The notes below the pieces were generated by a model. The model was not told the DNA's origin. It was given only the letters and a program-made list of their open reading frames with translations, and made no database searches. Made by a program: the position numbers and the translations under genes. Positions 31,072 through 43,230 of a DNA stretch of 64,000 nucleotides are shown here, piece by piece. Every line of letters begins with the position of its first letter. The stretch's first letter is position 1. Origin of the DNA: Endomychus coccineus (taxonomy: Eukaryota; Arthropoda; Insecta; Coleoptera; Endomychidae); assembly GCA_958510875.1 (NCBI GenBank), contig OY294068.1, positions 148,650,388-148,714,387 of the forward strand, written 5' to 3'.

Positions 31072-33905
31072 CAGTGGCGGCTCTTCGAAGGAGACTAAGG
31101 AGGCTCAGCCTCCTCACCAATTTATCTTAATGATCATTCTCCATTTTATTTCCTGTTTCTCTGATAATTCTTTGAATTTTACAATTAATTCCCCGTTCTC
31201 AGTAGTTATTTTCAATCTGGCAACAGTGGCCAGAGGCTAGATTCTCTATATATCTCAAACGCTAAATACGTGTGGTCAACACAGTTGCCGTTTTTCCAAC
31301 CATTCAATTGCCCAGTGGGGTGAAACAGCGAATATGGCAACATAGTAGGGAGGCAAGCTTTTCGTACCCATTCGTCGGTCGAATGAAATACGATTACTTG
31401 CTCCCGCCTCCCGCTGCTAGAAGAATGCGGCGGCTCAGTTGTTGTTTTTATTCCACGAGGCGTAGTAAGGTTAAGTAGTTAATTTTTAAGTTATAATTCA
31501 TCTAATCGGAATCGGTGAACTTTAAAATTATGAGTGACTTAGTTGCAGAGTTCTTAGAAAATCCATTTAGTGGATTAACATATGATAGAAAAGTGTTCTT
31601 CAAAAACAAACGGCCTTTACCGGATTTGAAAGGATTAGTGATGGCAGGGAAGTATCAAAATCGATCGTTTAATACTGATAATTATAAAAAATATGTATGG
31701 TTAACGGGATCTGATGTACACAATAAATTATATTGCTGGTATTGCTTGCTATTCACATCAGATTATCAGATACAACTTCATGTTGGGGGCACTTGGGTTT
31801 GGGTTATAATGATTTGAAAAATTTAGCTCGTGGCCTAGAAAGACATGAAAAATCGCAGGAACAAATTACATCGTGTATTAAGTTTAAATTAACCGGTAAA
31901 CAGAATATTGTTAATGCGATTGATTCTGCACGAACACGCGAAATCGAAAATCATAATAATACAGTTAAAGAAAACGGCGAAGTTTAAAAAAAAATCATTG
32001 ATTTCTTATTGTATTTATCATTTCAAGATTTGGCTTTTAGAGGGCATGATGAAACTGAAAATTCAGTTAATAAAGGTAATTTTAGGGAATTGTTAGATTT
32101 GTTTTGTAAATACGACAGTAAGCTTCGCGATTTTATGACTAACGCGTCAGTATTTGCAGGCACCTCAAAAACAATACAAAACGAAATTCTTGATTCAATA
32201 AATTATGTCCTCCGAAATCACATAGAGGATGAATTATTTAATGTCCATTTTTTTTCGTGGCAGGTTGACGAAACAACTGATATAACGTGTAAATTCTGTA
32301 AATCACAATTAGGTATCAATAATTTTTAGATTTGTGAAAAATGGACAACTAGTGGAAAGATTTTTAGGGTTTTACGATGTTAGTTCGGGAAGAACAGCGA
32401 TCAATTTATTTAATTTCTTAATGGAAACATTTCAACGATTTGACTTTGCGAATAAATTAATAGCTCAAACCTACGACGGCGCATCTGTAATGGCGGGACA
32501 TTTAAACGGTCTTCAAACAAAAATAAAATCAGTTTCGCCTCAGGCTATTTCCACCCATTGTTACGCTCACAACATGAATTTGGTTTTAAGTATACATGCA
32601 TTACTTAAAACCATTACATTAAGGAAGTCAGAATTTTTTTTTCCAACTTATCGTCATTTTCAAATTTTTTTAGCAAATCCACCAAACGAACTGAAATTTT
32701 GAATAACATAGTAGGAAACAGAATTCCCTGTAATGCTCCAACTCGATGGAATTTTACATCACGTGCAGTGTTTACCATTCACAAAAATAAAGACAAATTA
32801 ATTGAAACATTTGATTTTATATTAAACAGTGATGACTTTTCGACAGATCAGGTTTCATTAAATGCTGCTGTTGGTTTGAAATCTTATTTAGAAAATGAAG
32901 AATTTTTGTTTTTTCTTGATACTTTTAAATTAATATTTGAACAAACTGATCTTATTTTCCAAATTTTACAACATAAATTCACTGATATAATTTATTCAAG
33001 AGATCGTTTGAAACATCTTATTGATAAAATTTCAAGTTTCCGTAATACAGAATTTCATTTTAATATTTTGTTTCAAAATTTTTCAACTGATGAGGCTCCT
33101 CCCGCGAAAAGGAGGAAAACATATAATTTGGTAGACAAGAAACTACATTATAAACAACTTTTTTATGAAATTTTAGATACCATTAAAGGTCAAATTGAGA
33201 TTTGATTTTCCGATTTACATGAATTGAAGTTTTTCGACTTGACGAATAGAAGATTTTTCGAATCTTTTTCAAAAGAGTTTCCCAATACACTTTTAGATAA
33301 CTTAGTTCTCAAATATAAATTTTTTGATAAAATAACACTGCACAATGAATTATGCGTTATATACTCGGATAAAGATATTTTAGGCCAGTACGACAGTCAC
33401 GCCGATATGATAAAATATATGACAGACAATGATTTGCAACAAGTTTTACCTCAGTTTTATAAACTACTTTGTTTGACAGTCACCATTCTTGTCACGTCGG
33501 CATCGGTGGAGAGATCATTTTCTACTCTCAAACGAATTAAAACTTACATGCGAAATACAATGGACCAAAATCGTTTATACAATGTTAGTTTGATATCTAT
33601 TGAAAAAGATTTAGTAAAACACTTAAAACAAAATGATACATTTTATGATAATATAATTGATCATTTTTCGCAAACTAAAGACCGTAGAATTCCGTTAATA
33701 TATAAAAAAAAGTTAATAAAATTAATAAAAAAAAACAAAATATGAAAAATTCCAAAAAAAATAAAAAATATCAAAAATCCAAAAAAAAAATAAATTTTTT
33801 TTTGGCAAGAGAAACTCTACACCTCCACGTTGGTTCTTGCTGGGCAACAATTAATTTTGTCACTGAAGTAGCCTCCTCTCTTAAAAGGTTCACGAGCCGC
33901 CACTG
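31072..33905 (+). mobile_element. hAT transposon, 2.8 kb, decayed
   Basis: Inverted ends CAGTGGCGGCTC / GAGCCGCCACTG with an exact 8-bp duplication CTTCGTAG, the hAT signature. Sub-terminal GGAGGCT blocks repeat at both ends. Carries a complete-length but frameshifted transposase. A shorter relative with the same ends is at 39801-41423. Confidence 0.95.
31515..33745 (+). pseudogene. hAT transposase (ZMYM1-like), frameshifted
   Basis: Frames in order: 31515-31817 with an N-terminal TTF-type zinc-finger region (LYCWYCLLF), 31733-31987, 32009-32329 with SWQVDETTD (catalytic Asp region), 32334-32702 with AQTYDGASVMAGH and STHCYAHNMNLVLS, 32699-33205 with NAPTRWNFTSRAV, and 33224-33745 with the hAT dimerisation motif TSASVERSFSTLKRIKTYM. 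This is the order of the ZMYM1-like hAT transposases. At least four frameshifts or stops separate the parts, so no functional protein. Confidence 0.9.
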
Positions 33906-33913
33906 CTTCGTAG
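33906..33913. repeat. hAT target duplication, right (CTTCGTAG)
   Basis: Partner of 31064-31071. Confidence 0.95.
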
Positions 33914-34599
33914 ACAGGAAATGGTTATCATGTCGGATAGTCAAGCAGCCATCAGCCATCAACGTGCTAAGCTCCCACGTAACCAGTTCCAAGATGGTCT
34001 GGGAATGCTTAGAAAAACTAAATTAATTAGGCAAGAACAACGCAGTCACCCTCCTATGTATTCCAGGGTGAAAGGTAACGAAAAAGAAGGCGATCTCGCA
34101 AAAAAGGGAGCGAAACACCATTTATGGGACCTGAACCCTTCCGCGTGGGTAAGCTCCGGCATACTACTGGAAGATGTAAACAACAAAAGTTCCCACCTCT
34201 GGATATATCTACAAGGACTGAGGCAAGCAAAGATACTTGTGGGAAACTACAACCAAACGAGAACTAATAACTGCATCAACCTAGGTAAAGATATACTCAA
34301 AATACTAAGGGGAATTCTAACAGGGAACTGCTTGTTGAAAGGACACCTTAAGAGGTTCAGATTAGTACAAGAAAAAGAGTACAGGTTCTGCTAGGGGAAC
34401 GACGAAACATCCACTCACATCTTCGCAGAATGCACTACCTCGCCAAACACAAGGGGACGATACCTTGGAGCGTACCAAATGGAAGCTAACGCGAAGCCAT
34501 CCGATATACAGAACTTTCTTAAAGTCGCAGGGTTGGAGGAACTGTGGAGGATACAATAGATCTTTCAGGTCGCAGTGAGCAAACATCCCTAACACAATA

Positions 34600-36200
34600 C
34601 AATACAAGAGGACTTACCTGTAAGTGAATAAAGAAATTCGTTCACTGAAGTGACCGTTATTTATTTGGCTCCAATTTCTTACTTAAATAAAGTAATTAAA
34701 TTAAGTTTAATAATTGTAAGCAACATAATACAAGAGTTGACATAATAATAAATTTCACAAGTGAAATCAAAGTTTAATAAATACAAATGAATGATACATT
34801 CAGAGGAATTCCACCTTTGGTGTTAACCGGTAATATAGCGGAAAATTGGCGTACATGGAAACAACAATTCATGAATTATTTAATGGCTTCTGAAATAATT
34901 ACAAAATTAGAGGAAGTACAGTGTGTACAGCTTCTTCACTTCTTGGGCGAGGAAAGCTTGGGTATCTTCAATTCATTCGAGTTTCCAGATGAGAAAAATA
35001 AAATTGAACCGCTGATATAAAAGTCTGAGAACTATTCCGTTCCAAAAAAGAACCTGCCGTATGAAAGATATAAATTCTTCACCAGAAAACAGCACGAAAT
35101 GGAGAGTACCGAGCAGTATGTTACAGAATAATAAAAGAATCAAGCAAGAAATCGTGAGCTAGGTGAATTAACAAATGATCTAATCAAGAACATTCTAACG
35201 ATTGGAATTAAATGTGAAAAAATGAGAAGTAAATTATTGGAAAAGGATCAATTAAAATTATAGAAATCAGTAGAAATATGTCTAGTTGCAAAGAGCACGA
35301 TGATCTAAAGCAAAGAAATGACGAAGGGCATACGGAAATTCAATCAGGAAAATGGAGGGAAATTTCGATAGAAATAAAGGAAACAACACAGAAGTGAGGA
35401 AGAATCAACAGAGACTAATTAGGAACTGTAGAAGGTGTGGAAATGAACACAACATTAACAATTGTCCAGCTTATGGAAAAACCTGCATAAAATGTAAAAC
35501 GGTCACTTTTCTAAAACATATAGAAAAAATGTAGATCAAATTGATATTAAGGAAAAGGAGGAAAATGATGATCAAAATTATGTATTTGTTGATGTGATTA
35601 ATGATAATCGAATACCTCATGATTGGGTAATACATTTAAAAATTCATAAGGAAAAGATAAAATTTAAAATTGATACTGGTTCTATGGTGAATGTTATATG
35701 TACATATGTACAGACACGTTAAAATATTTAGAAATAGATGTAGACATTAGATAAAACTAATGATAATTTATGTTTTATACTCATCATGTACTACCAATGA
35801 TTGGCACTTGTAATTTGTTAATTATTAATAAGAATTGTACACTGAATCTAGAATTGTATGATGTTACTGGTCTAATGAGCAGTTTGAATTTAATTAAAAT
35901 AATACACTATCTGTCACATGGAATATCAAATTCAGAATTAATAAATAAGTATGAGGATGTGTTCAAAGGTATTGACAAATCAAAAAGGAAATATCATATT
36001 GAACTCAAAGAAAATCTTAGTCCTATTGTACATGCAGCAAGGAAAGTGCCTGTTGCAATTAAATAAACCTATCAAAAGACAGCATTGTCCAATTCCCACT
36101 ATAAATCAAATCATATCACAATTGGAGGGCGCAAAACTTCAGATGTTACTAATAATGGTTTTTGGAATGTTCCTCTCGATGTAGAGACGTCAAAACTTTG
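34600..36200 (+). mobile_element. Ty3/gypsy remnant, gag to RT start
   Basis: 34787-35020 encodes gag (PLVLTGNIAENWRTWKQQF). 35352-35534 has a zinc-knuckle pair, CRRCGNEHNINNCPAYGKTC followed by IKCK. Near 35670 KFKIDTGSMVNVI is the aspartic protease DTG site. 35930-36190 gives INKYEDVFKGI and the RT entry (VPVAIK, then CPIPTINQIISQLEGAK). In-frame stops and shifts throughout; no second LTR seen. The 34600-34786 part may be LTR or leader. Confidence 0.8.
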
Positions 36201-36356
36201 CTAAAATTAAAAAAGTATCCGAATAAGCAAGTGTTGTTTAATGATTGATAGTGGACTGTATATCTTATTAACAAGAAATGAAACATTATTTCTGTGACAC
36301 AGTTTGGTCATTGTTGAGAGCTTACACTGTTGTTAACTGACATGCTCGTCACTGTC
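36201..36356. other. Flank of the long-inverted-repeat element
   Basis: Together with 38591-38640 it may be the LTR or tail of a retroelement into which the element inserted; not resolved. Confidence 0.35.
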
Positions 36357-36365
36357 TTTCTGGTT
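36357..36365. repeat. Target duplication, left (TTTCTGGTT)
   Basis: Nine bases identical to 38582-38590. Eight or nine bases can be counted, depending on whether one T belongs to the element end. Confidence 0.85.
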
Positions 36366-38581
36366 ACGTCTATATAGTAGGCGCCCCCACTTGCTCCAAA
36401 TGGAAAAAAAATAATTGAATATTTTGTACTTTTAATGTGGTAATTTGGTCCCAAACTTAAACATTTCGTGCTACAAAAATATATCAAAAAACACTGGTTT
36501 GAAGAGTGGGGGCGCTAGGTAGAAGCCTTTTTGGCGCCCCCTTAACTGAAAACATGAACAAAATAATTAACGATATGCGTATAATTTTGTGCTATTTATG
36601 TGCTATATGGAGAGCATAATCAAAAGTGCCCTGGACCATTTAGAAATTGATTTTCGCAGTGTTTCATTGCGGACGCACTTCTTTTAAACTTAATAAACAT
36701 ATCTTTGGTTTTTTAAACAAAAAAAGAAACATGTCATTAAATGCACATCAAAATTCACATGTTAATCATTTTTACATGTTTAATATATACTCAAAAAGTA
36801 CCCCAGTTAAAATAGATATTGAAAATGTTAAATGCAAGAACAAAAATCTCCTTTTGCATATAAGTCGAGTACATAATAAGCACATAAATCTGATGTTATT
36901 CAAAAGTATTTTTTATACACCTCGAGGGAGAAGTACATCGACTAGACGTCTTACCAGCGTGCCTCCCAGTTAAAATAGATTTCGAAAATGTTAATTTCAA
37001 GTACGAAATTATCCTTATGCATATAAGTCAAGTACATAATTAGCACATAAATATAGTGTTATTCAAAAGTACGTTTTGATGCTTATCAAGTAAAAAGTAC
37101 ATTGACTAGACGTCTTACGAGCGCGCCCCCCAGTTAAAATACAATTAGAAAATGTTAATTGCAAGTACAGAATTCTCCTTATGGATATAAGTCGAGTACA
37201 TAATTAGCACATAAATCTGGTGCTATGTAAAATTACTTTTTGATACATCTCGACGGAAAAGTACATTGACTAGACGTTTTATAAGCGCGCCCCCAGTTAC
37301 AATGAATTCCGAAAATGTTAATTGCAAGTATACAATTATCCTTATGCATGTAAGTCAAGTACATAATTAGCACATAAATCTGGTGTTATGTAAAAGTACT
37401 TTTCGATACATGTCGAGAGAAAAATTCATTGACTAGACGTCTTATAAGCGCGTCCCCCAGTTAAATTGAAAATTTGATGTTGTTCCAAGTTACTTTTTGA
37501 TACATCTTGAGGGAAAAGTACAATCTATTTTAACTCAAGGGCGCGCTGGTAAGATGTCTCGTCAATGTAGTTTTTACTTGATATGTATCAAAAGTACTTT
37601 TACATAACACCAGATTTATGTGCTAATTATGTACTTGACTTACATACATAAGGATAATTGTATACTTGCAATTAACATTTTCGGAATTCATTGTAACTGG
37701 GAGGCGCGCTTATAAGACGTCCAGTCAATGTAATTTTACATAGCACCAGATTTATGTGCTAATTATGTGCTTGACTTATATTCATAAGGAGAATTCTGTA
37801 CTTGCAATTAACATTTTCTAATTGTATTTTAACTGGGGGGCGCGCTCGTAAGACGTCTAGACAATGTACTTTTCACTTGATAAGCATCAAAAAGTACTTT
37901 TGAATAACACTATATTTAAGTGCTAATTATGTACTCGAGTTATAAGGAGAATTTCGTACTTGCAATTAACATTTTCGAAATCTATTTTAACTGGGAGACG
38001 CGCTGGTCTAGTCGATGTAATTTTCTCTCGAGATGTATAAAAAAATACTTTTGAATAACATCAGATTTATGTGCTTATTATGTACTCGACTTATATGCAA
38101 AAGGAGATTTTTGTACTTGCATTTAACATTTTCAATATCTATTTTAACTGGGGTACTTTTTTCATGTTTAATATGTAAACATGAAAAAATGATTAACATG
38201 TAAATTTTGATGAGCATTTAATGATATGTTTCTTTTTTTATCTAAAAAACCCAAGATATGTTTTGAAAGAAGTGCGTTCGCAATGAAACACTGCGAAAAT
38301 CAATTTCTAAATGGTCCAGGACACTTTTGATTATGCTCTCCATAGAGCACATAAATAGCACAAAATTATACGCATATTGTTAATTATTTTGTTTATCTTT
38401 TTAGTTAAGGGGGCGCCAAAAAGGCGTCTACCTAGCGCCCCCACTCTTCAAATCCGTGTTTTCTTATATATTTTTGTAGCACGAAATGTTTAAGTTTGGG
38501 ACCAAATTAGCACATAAAAGTACAAAATATTCAATTCTTTTTTTTTTCATTTGGAGCAAGTGGGCGCCTACTATATAGATG
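36366..38581. mobile_element. Long-inverted-repeat element, Mutator-like layout
   Basis: The whole 2.2 kb is an inverted repeat around about 37475. Termini ACGTCTATATAGTAGGCGCC and GGCGCCTACTATATAGATG pair with one mismatch. Each half has GGCGCCCCC blocks and about four tandem units of 160-170 bp with GCGCGCCCCCCAGTTAAAAT, CATAATTAGCACATAAAT and ACTAGACGTCTTA. No transposase. Very long inverted repeats with an 8-9 bp duplication suit a non-autonomous Mutator-like or foldback element. Confidence 0.82.
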
Positions 38582-38590
38582 TTTCTGGTT
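38582..38590. repeat. Target duplication, right (TTTCTGGTT)
   Basis: Partner of 36357-36365. Confidence 0.85.
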
Positions 38591-38619
38591 CGCTACTGAA
38601 TTTGTTCGGTTAAACAATG

Positions 38620-38840
38620 AACACGTTGTTCTCTCGCGGAAGTTGACGGATGATTCGTTCGATATCCGTACATGCCCCTGACCTGGGAAGGGTTCCCTTA
38701 CGAAAGTATCTTGAACTGGTAAACCATGGTTTGCATCCGGGAAAAGATCAAATTGCAAGAGTAGCTTCAATCGAAACTAGTGGAGATGTAGTTCAACGAA
38801 GTTTCGCAAAAATTTGTTTGCATCCAGGAAATGGCGTATT
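38620..38840 (+). mobile_element. BEL/Pao retrotransposon C-terminal fragment
   Basis: The frame at 38650-38988 contains LGRVPLRKYLELVNHGLHPG followed by KDQIARVASIETSGDVVQRS and FAKICLHPGN, the pattern of the C-terminal domain (DUF5641-type) of BEL/Pao polyproteins (LxR..ELHPGKDG..RV..I.T..G...R...KICLLP). Only this end is left. Confidence 0.68.
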
Positions 38841-39792
38841 ATTATACGCCATTTCATTCGAAGTAATCCTTCAATGTATGTTTTGTTGTGGTTGGTCTAA
38901 TCAGAAGAATATACTAGAGAGAAAGTCAAACTCGAGTACTGGGACTGAAACATACCCCGGTACTATCAATAACATTGGCTCACATTGAAGTGCCGGTTTG
39001 TTCCGTGATTCAACCAGAGGTATTTTCGGGACTTTAGCACCGTGCGATAACATCTACTCTGCGCGTGTTGATATTAAAATACAATTTTACGGTGTTTCAA
39101 CAAAATTTTCAGAAGTTAACTATTTGTAATTCGTGTAATAAGTGCTAAAGGCCGGGATCAATTGATCACGTGACTCCTCTCACTTTTGTAAGCAAAATGG
39201 GTTTCGGACACTACTCTGCGGGGCAAATGTATGTTTGTAGGAACAGAAAATATATTGAAATGGTTTCTACACTCAAAACCCTAAACTTGGTATAGGTCAT
39301 ATAGCTGCTTCAAAAATTTCGACCTAAAAACCTAATTCCAGTGAACTAAATACCGAAGAATACTATAATACCTAATACCTACCTTGTGCAAGTAGTTCGC
39401 TAAAACCTTTCTCAATACTAGGAGAATACCCCTTCAACTTGTCAATTGTCATAATTGGGCAATGCACATCTCACATCGCTTAAGCATGGCAAAACGCACC
39501 CTGGTAATAAAATAACTTTGCCATACACCCACTGTCGGTAATAAAGCACCCTTCAGCACAGACAACGATTCAGGAAACGTTAGTCATTTTGTTTACACAA
39601 ATGAGAATGACAGACATAAAACATTTATTTAAAAATAATAAATATAGGCTCAAGACGGCGCGGCGTCTAGACATATCTTGCTTCGTCTCTACTGCATCAC
39701 TAGGCAAAAAGCTATCATCCTTAACAATATTAATTCTAGATATGAATTCAAATTTTTTACAACCTCTTAAGTCTAGAATAGGTCTACCTACC
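38841..39792. other. No feature recognised
   Basis: Possibly the LTR or flank of the BEL/Pao remnant, but no second LTR copy is visible. Confidence 0.4.
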
Positions 39793-39800
39793 ATACCTAC
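39793..39800. repeat. hAT target duplication, left (ATACCTAC)
   Basis: Perfect 8-bp match to 41424-41431. Confidence 0.93.
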
Positions 39801-41423
39801 CAGTGGCGGCTCGTGAACTTTTCAAGAGAGGAGGCTGGACATAAAACGTTTTTGTAAAAATATGCTCTATTCAGCCAATAAATTTAACCATTGCACAGCG
39901 ACCGTACCAGCTACTTCAGTGACAAAATTAATTGTTGCCAAGCAAGAACCAACGTGGAGGTGTAGAGTTTCTCTTGACAAAAAATTTTTTTGTTCGTTTT
40001 TTTTTTCTTTGGATTTTTGATATTTTTTCTTTTTTGTTTTTTTTTATTATTTTTATTAACTTTTTTCATATATTAACGGAATTCTACGGTCTTTAGTTTG
40101 CGAAAAATGATCAATAATATTATCATAAAATGTATCATTTTGTTTTAAGTGTTTTACTAAATCTTTTTCAATAGATATCAAACTAACATTGTATAAACGA
40201 TTTAGGCCTATTGTATTTCGCATGTAAGTTTTAATTCGTTTGAGAGTAGAAAATGATCTCTCCACCGATGCCGACGTGACAGGAATGGTGACTGTCAAAC
40301 AAAGTAGTTTATAAAACTGAGGTAAAACTTGTTGCAAATCATTGTCTATCATATATTTTATCATATCGGCGTGAATGTCGTAATGGCCTAAAATATCTTT
40401 ATCCGAGTAGGTATATAGCCCATAATTCATGGTGCAGTGCTATGTTATCAAAAAATTTATATTTTAGAGCTAAGTTATCTAAAAGTGTACTGGGAAACTC
40501 TTTTGAAAAAGATTCGAAAAATCTTCTATTCGTCAAGTCGAAAAATTTCAATTCATGTAAATCGGAAAATCGAATCTCAATTTGACCTTTAATAGTATCT
40601 AAAATTTCATAAAAAAAGTTGTTTATAATGTAGTTTCTTGTCTACCAAATTATAGGTTTTCCTCCTTTAACAATAATCTGTTTACCGGTTAATTTAAACT
40701 TAATACTCGATGTAATATGTTCCTGCGATTTTTAATGTCTGTCTATACCACGAGCTAAATTTTTCAAATCATCATAACCCGAGTGCCCCCAACATGAAGT
40801 TGTATCAGATGTAAATAGCAAGCAATATAATTCATTGTGTATTTCGATTTTGAAACATACCTGTCATCACTAATCCTTTCAAATCCGGTAAAGGCCGTTT
40901 ATTTCTAAAAAACACTTTTCTGTAATTTGTTAATCCACTAAATGGATTTTCTAAGAAGTCAGCAACTGCACATTTTAACGTTAAATAACTCACGGAACAG
41001 ATAAATTATAACTTAACCTTACTCCGCATCGCGAAACAAAAACAACAACTGACGGAGCACGTGTCTCGTGTCGCCGCCTCGCAGCTCCCAGGGCAGGAAG
41101 TAATCGTATTTCGACCGAGTGCGAACGAGAAGCTTGCCTACCGAGAATGTTGCCATATCCACTGTTTTACACTACTTGGCTATTGAACTGGTTGGAAAAG
41201 CGGCAACTGTGTTGACCACACGTATTTAGCGTTTGAGATATATAGAGAATCTAACCTCTGACCACTGTTGCCAGATTAAGAATAACTAGGTACTGAGAAC
41301 GGGGAATTAATTGTAAAATTTAAAGAATTATCAGAGAAACAGGAAATAAAATGGAGAATGATCATTAAGATAAATTGGTGAGGAGGCCGAGCCTCCTTAG
41401 CCTCCTTCGAGGAGCCGCCACTG
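39801..41423 (-). mobile_element. hAT element, internally deleted copy
   Basis: Same ends as the 31072-33905 element, in the opposite orientation, with its own 8-bp duplication ATACCTAC. The central third of the transposase is gone: the C-terminal part (40056-40430) is followed by about 40440-40670, then directly by N-terminal remnants (40680-40990). Confidence 0.93.
40056..40430 (-). pseudogene. hAT transposase C-terminal dimerisation domain
   Basis: Contains VTSASVERSFSTLKRIKTYM in an intact 124-aa frame. Compared with the first copy it reads NTIGLNRLYNV for NTMDQNRLYNV, so the two copies have been separate for some time or come from different sources. Confidence 0.88.
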
Positions 41424-41431
41424 ATACCTAC
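41424..41431. repeat. hAT target duplication, right (ATACCTAC)
   Basis: Partner of 39793-39800. Confidence 0.93.
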
Positions 41432-41572
41432 AACAATAAAATCTACTTTCACATGTTTTTCTTATATAATAACAATTAATCTTGATTTGCCCATAAGGTT
41501 TTAACTAGTGAATGCTAAAAGAAATTAATGTAATATTGGTATTCAATTCGCATGTATTTCCAAGCTTCTAGA

Positions 41573-42440
41573 ATATGCTTAAAGATAAAATACTAGACTT
41601 AGCACCTGTGTCTAATTTCAATTTTATCCACGTCCCTGCAACATTGATGTTTTTATTCCAACTTTGCTCATTTTCTTCATCAGCTGAATCATCCTTAGCT
41701 TCATTGATGTTAGCAGTATTGTTGAAAACTGTATCAGCTTTTACACTAGCATTAGGGTGAACGTTTCCTTTTATTTCTGGTACATTTTCGTTATTACAAA
41801 CGTTCGCAAAATGGTTGCGTTTTCACATTAGGCACATATTTTATTAAGTGCAGGACACTTGCCTCTTTCATTTTCGTAAGCACAATACTTTCATTTTATT
41901 TTACAAAGAAGGTATACTTCCTTTTGTTCATTAAGGGTTTTCAAGTGCACTCTACTTAGTTCAACACACTTGGAATAGCTTTGTATTGTATTTAGTCAAA
42001 TTTCAATTCAAGTGCTTGCGGTGTTGTAGTTCTTTATCAATTATGCTTGTCACATGTTTATCACGAATTATTCTTGTTTGGCAATTTTCACAACTGAATT
42101 CGCACATAGTTGCTTGTTTCATAAGTTCTGTTATGTGCAAATCAATGATTCGATCAGAAATTTGTATGTATCCATCATTACATTCGTTTTAGGTATAAAG
42201 TAGGTACGAATCAAATTTATTTACTAAATCTTCCAAAGAAGGTACTTACTCCTTCTTTTCTCTCCAATAGAATTCAGCAGAATGGATATCTTCACACCTT
42301 CTTCTTGCAATCAGTATTTTCCTGTGGTTTTCATACATATTCCGAAGTTTTGTATCTATTTTTTCCATACGTTCTGCATTTTCGTTCCATTGTCCAATGT
42401 TTTAAGATCATCTAATTTCATTTTTTGTTATTATTAGGTA
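41573..42440 (-). mobile_element. Ty3/gypsy gag-protease remnant
   Basis: On the minus strand 41740-41880 reads KCPALNKICA and then KRNHFANVCNNENV, a zinc-knuckle pair with stops in place of two Cys positions. 41573-41660 gives NVAGTWIKLKLDTGAKSSIL, the DTGA protease site. Upstream, 41960-42110 gives CENCQTRIIRDKHVTSIIDK, a gag-like segment. Degenerate, no LTRs seen. A different family from 34600-36200. Confidence 0.68.
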
Positions 42441-42943
42441 TTCCGAAGTTATCAAAGACCTAGACTCGCCTAGCGAGGTCCAAATCACGAGTGTTCCAGT
42501 TTTTGTGTATTTTCAGAATGTTTTACACATACACACATTTCACATCATCTTTTATCTTGTTATAGATAATAATAACATATAAAACAAGAAATGCATGTAA
42601 AGGACTTAGAGATCATGATTTGGTTAAGTTACACGGTATTGAAGGTTAGTGTGAATTATGCATTGCAAAAAATGATTCACATTTTGAACATTTACTTGTC
42701 CATTAATTCATAAATTAAATTGAACCATCTTTCGTCATAAAAATGGTTGTATCGTAAAACATAAGGTAGCAAAACCCTATATTAAAAGAATCCTCAAGGA
42801 AAGTTTTATCGAAATATGTCAAAACTCAATATACAAATTTTTAGATTTTAATAACATCTATTTGTAACTCGCAAAGAATCATCCTGCACATTATAGATAT
42901 AAATTCTACCAGGTAAATTGGAAGAAATTTTTGTTCACTAGTT
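42441..42943. other. No feature recognised
   Basis: Flank of the Copia element; AT-rich, no motif seen. Confidence 0.45.
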
Positions 42944-42948
42944 GTCAC
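42944..42948. repeat. Copia target duplication, left (GTCAC)
   Basis: Identical to 47329-47333. Confidence 0.9.
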
Positions 42949-43130
42949 TGTTGACATGCAACTTTCTGTGGTTATGATCTGTCTGTAGTACATAAGTCAA
43001 TATAGCTCTGTGTGTGTAACTTAAGAATAACTCGCAATAGAAGCGTACACGTTCTACAAATTCTTTTATATCTTTTACAACTTTAATATATAATATAATC
43101 CATTGTGCCGTTCTTTCTAATAACCCAACA
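42949..43130 (+). repeat. Copia 5' LTR
   Basis: TGTTGACATGCAACTTTCTG to TAACCCAACA. Differs from the 3' LTR at a handful of sites (for example AGAAGCGT against AGATGCGT, TATATC against TGTGTC), indicating fairly recent insertion. Confidence 0.96.
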
Positions 43131-43145
43131 GGTTATGGGCCCAGA
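43131..43145 (+). promoter_or_regulatory. Copia primer binding site
   Basis: GGTTATGGGCCCAGA directly follows the 5' LTR. Copia elements prime from a half-molecule of the initiator-Met tRNA, and this sequence matches that site as I know it. Confidence 0.8.
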
Positions 43146-43230
43146 AAGTCGTGTAAAGTATTAATTAAAAATGAATAAAGTGCTGTAAACGTGAGGAAGC
43201 GTAAGTGAAAAAGTAAGGTTACAGGTAGAA

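Larger units (their letters stand above)
30911..34560 (+). mobile_element. LINE RNase H to C-terminus, split by a hAT element
   Basis: 30911-31063 gives NDGSRTTEGTGIGVYEPGTK and LSILQTEIHAIGECVQFNIE, the start of an RNase H domain (first catalytic Asp and Glu visible). 33914-34560 continues with QEMVIMSDSQAAI, then WIPG-like degenerate VKGNEKEGDLAKKGA, a zinc-type end (FAECTTSPNTRGRYLG) and FLKVAGLEELWRIQ with stop. The hAT element 31072-33905 splits the RNase H domain. LINEs with RNase H belong to the I-type groups. Confidence 0.82.
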
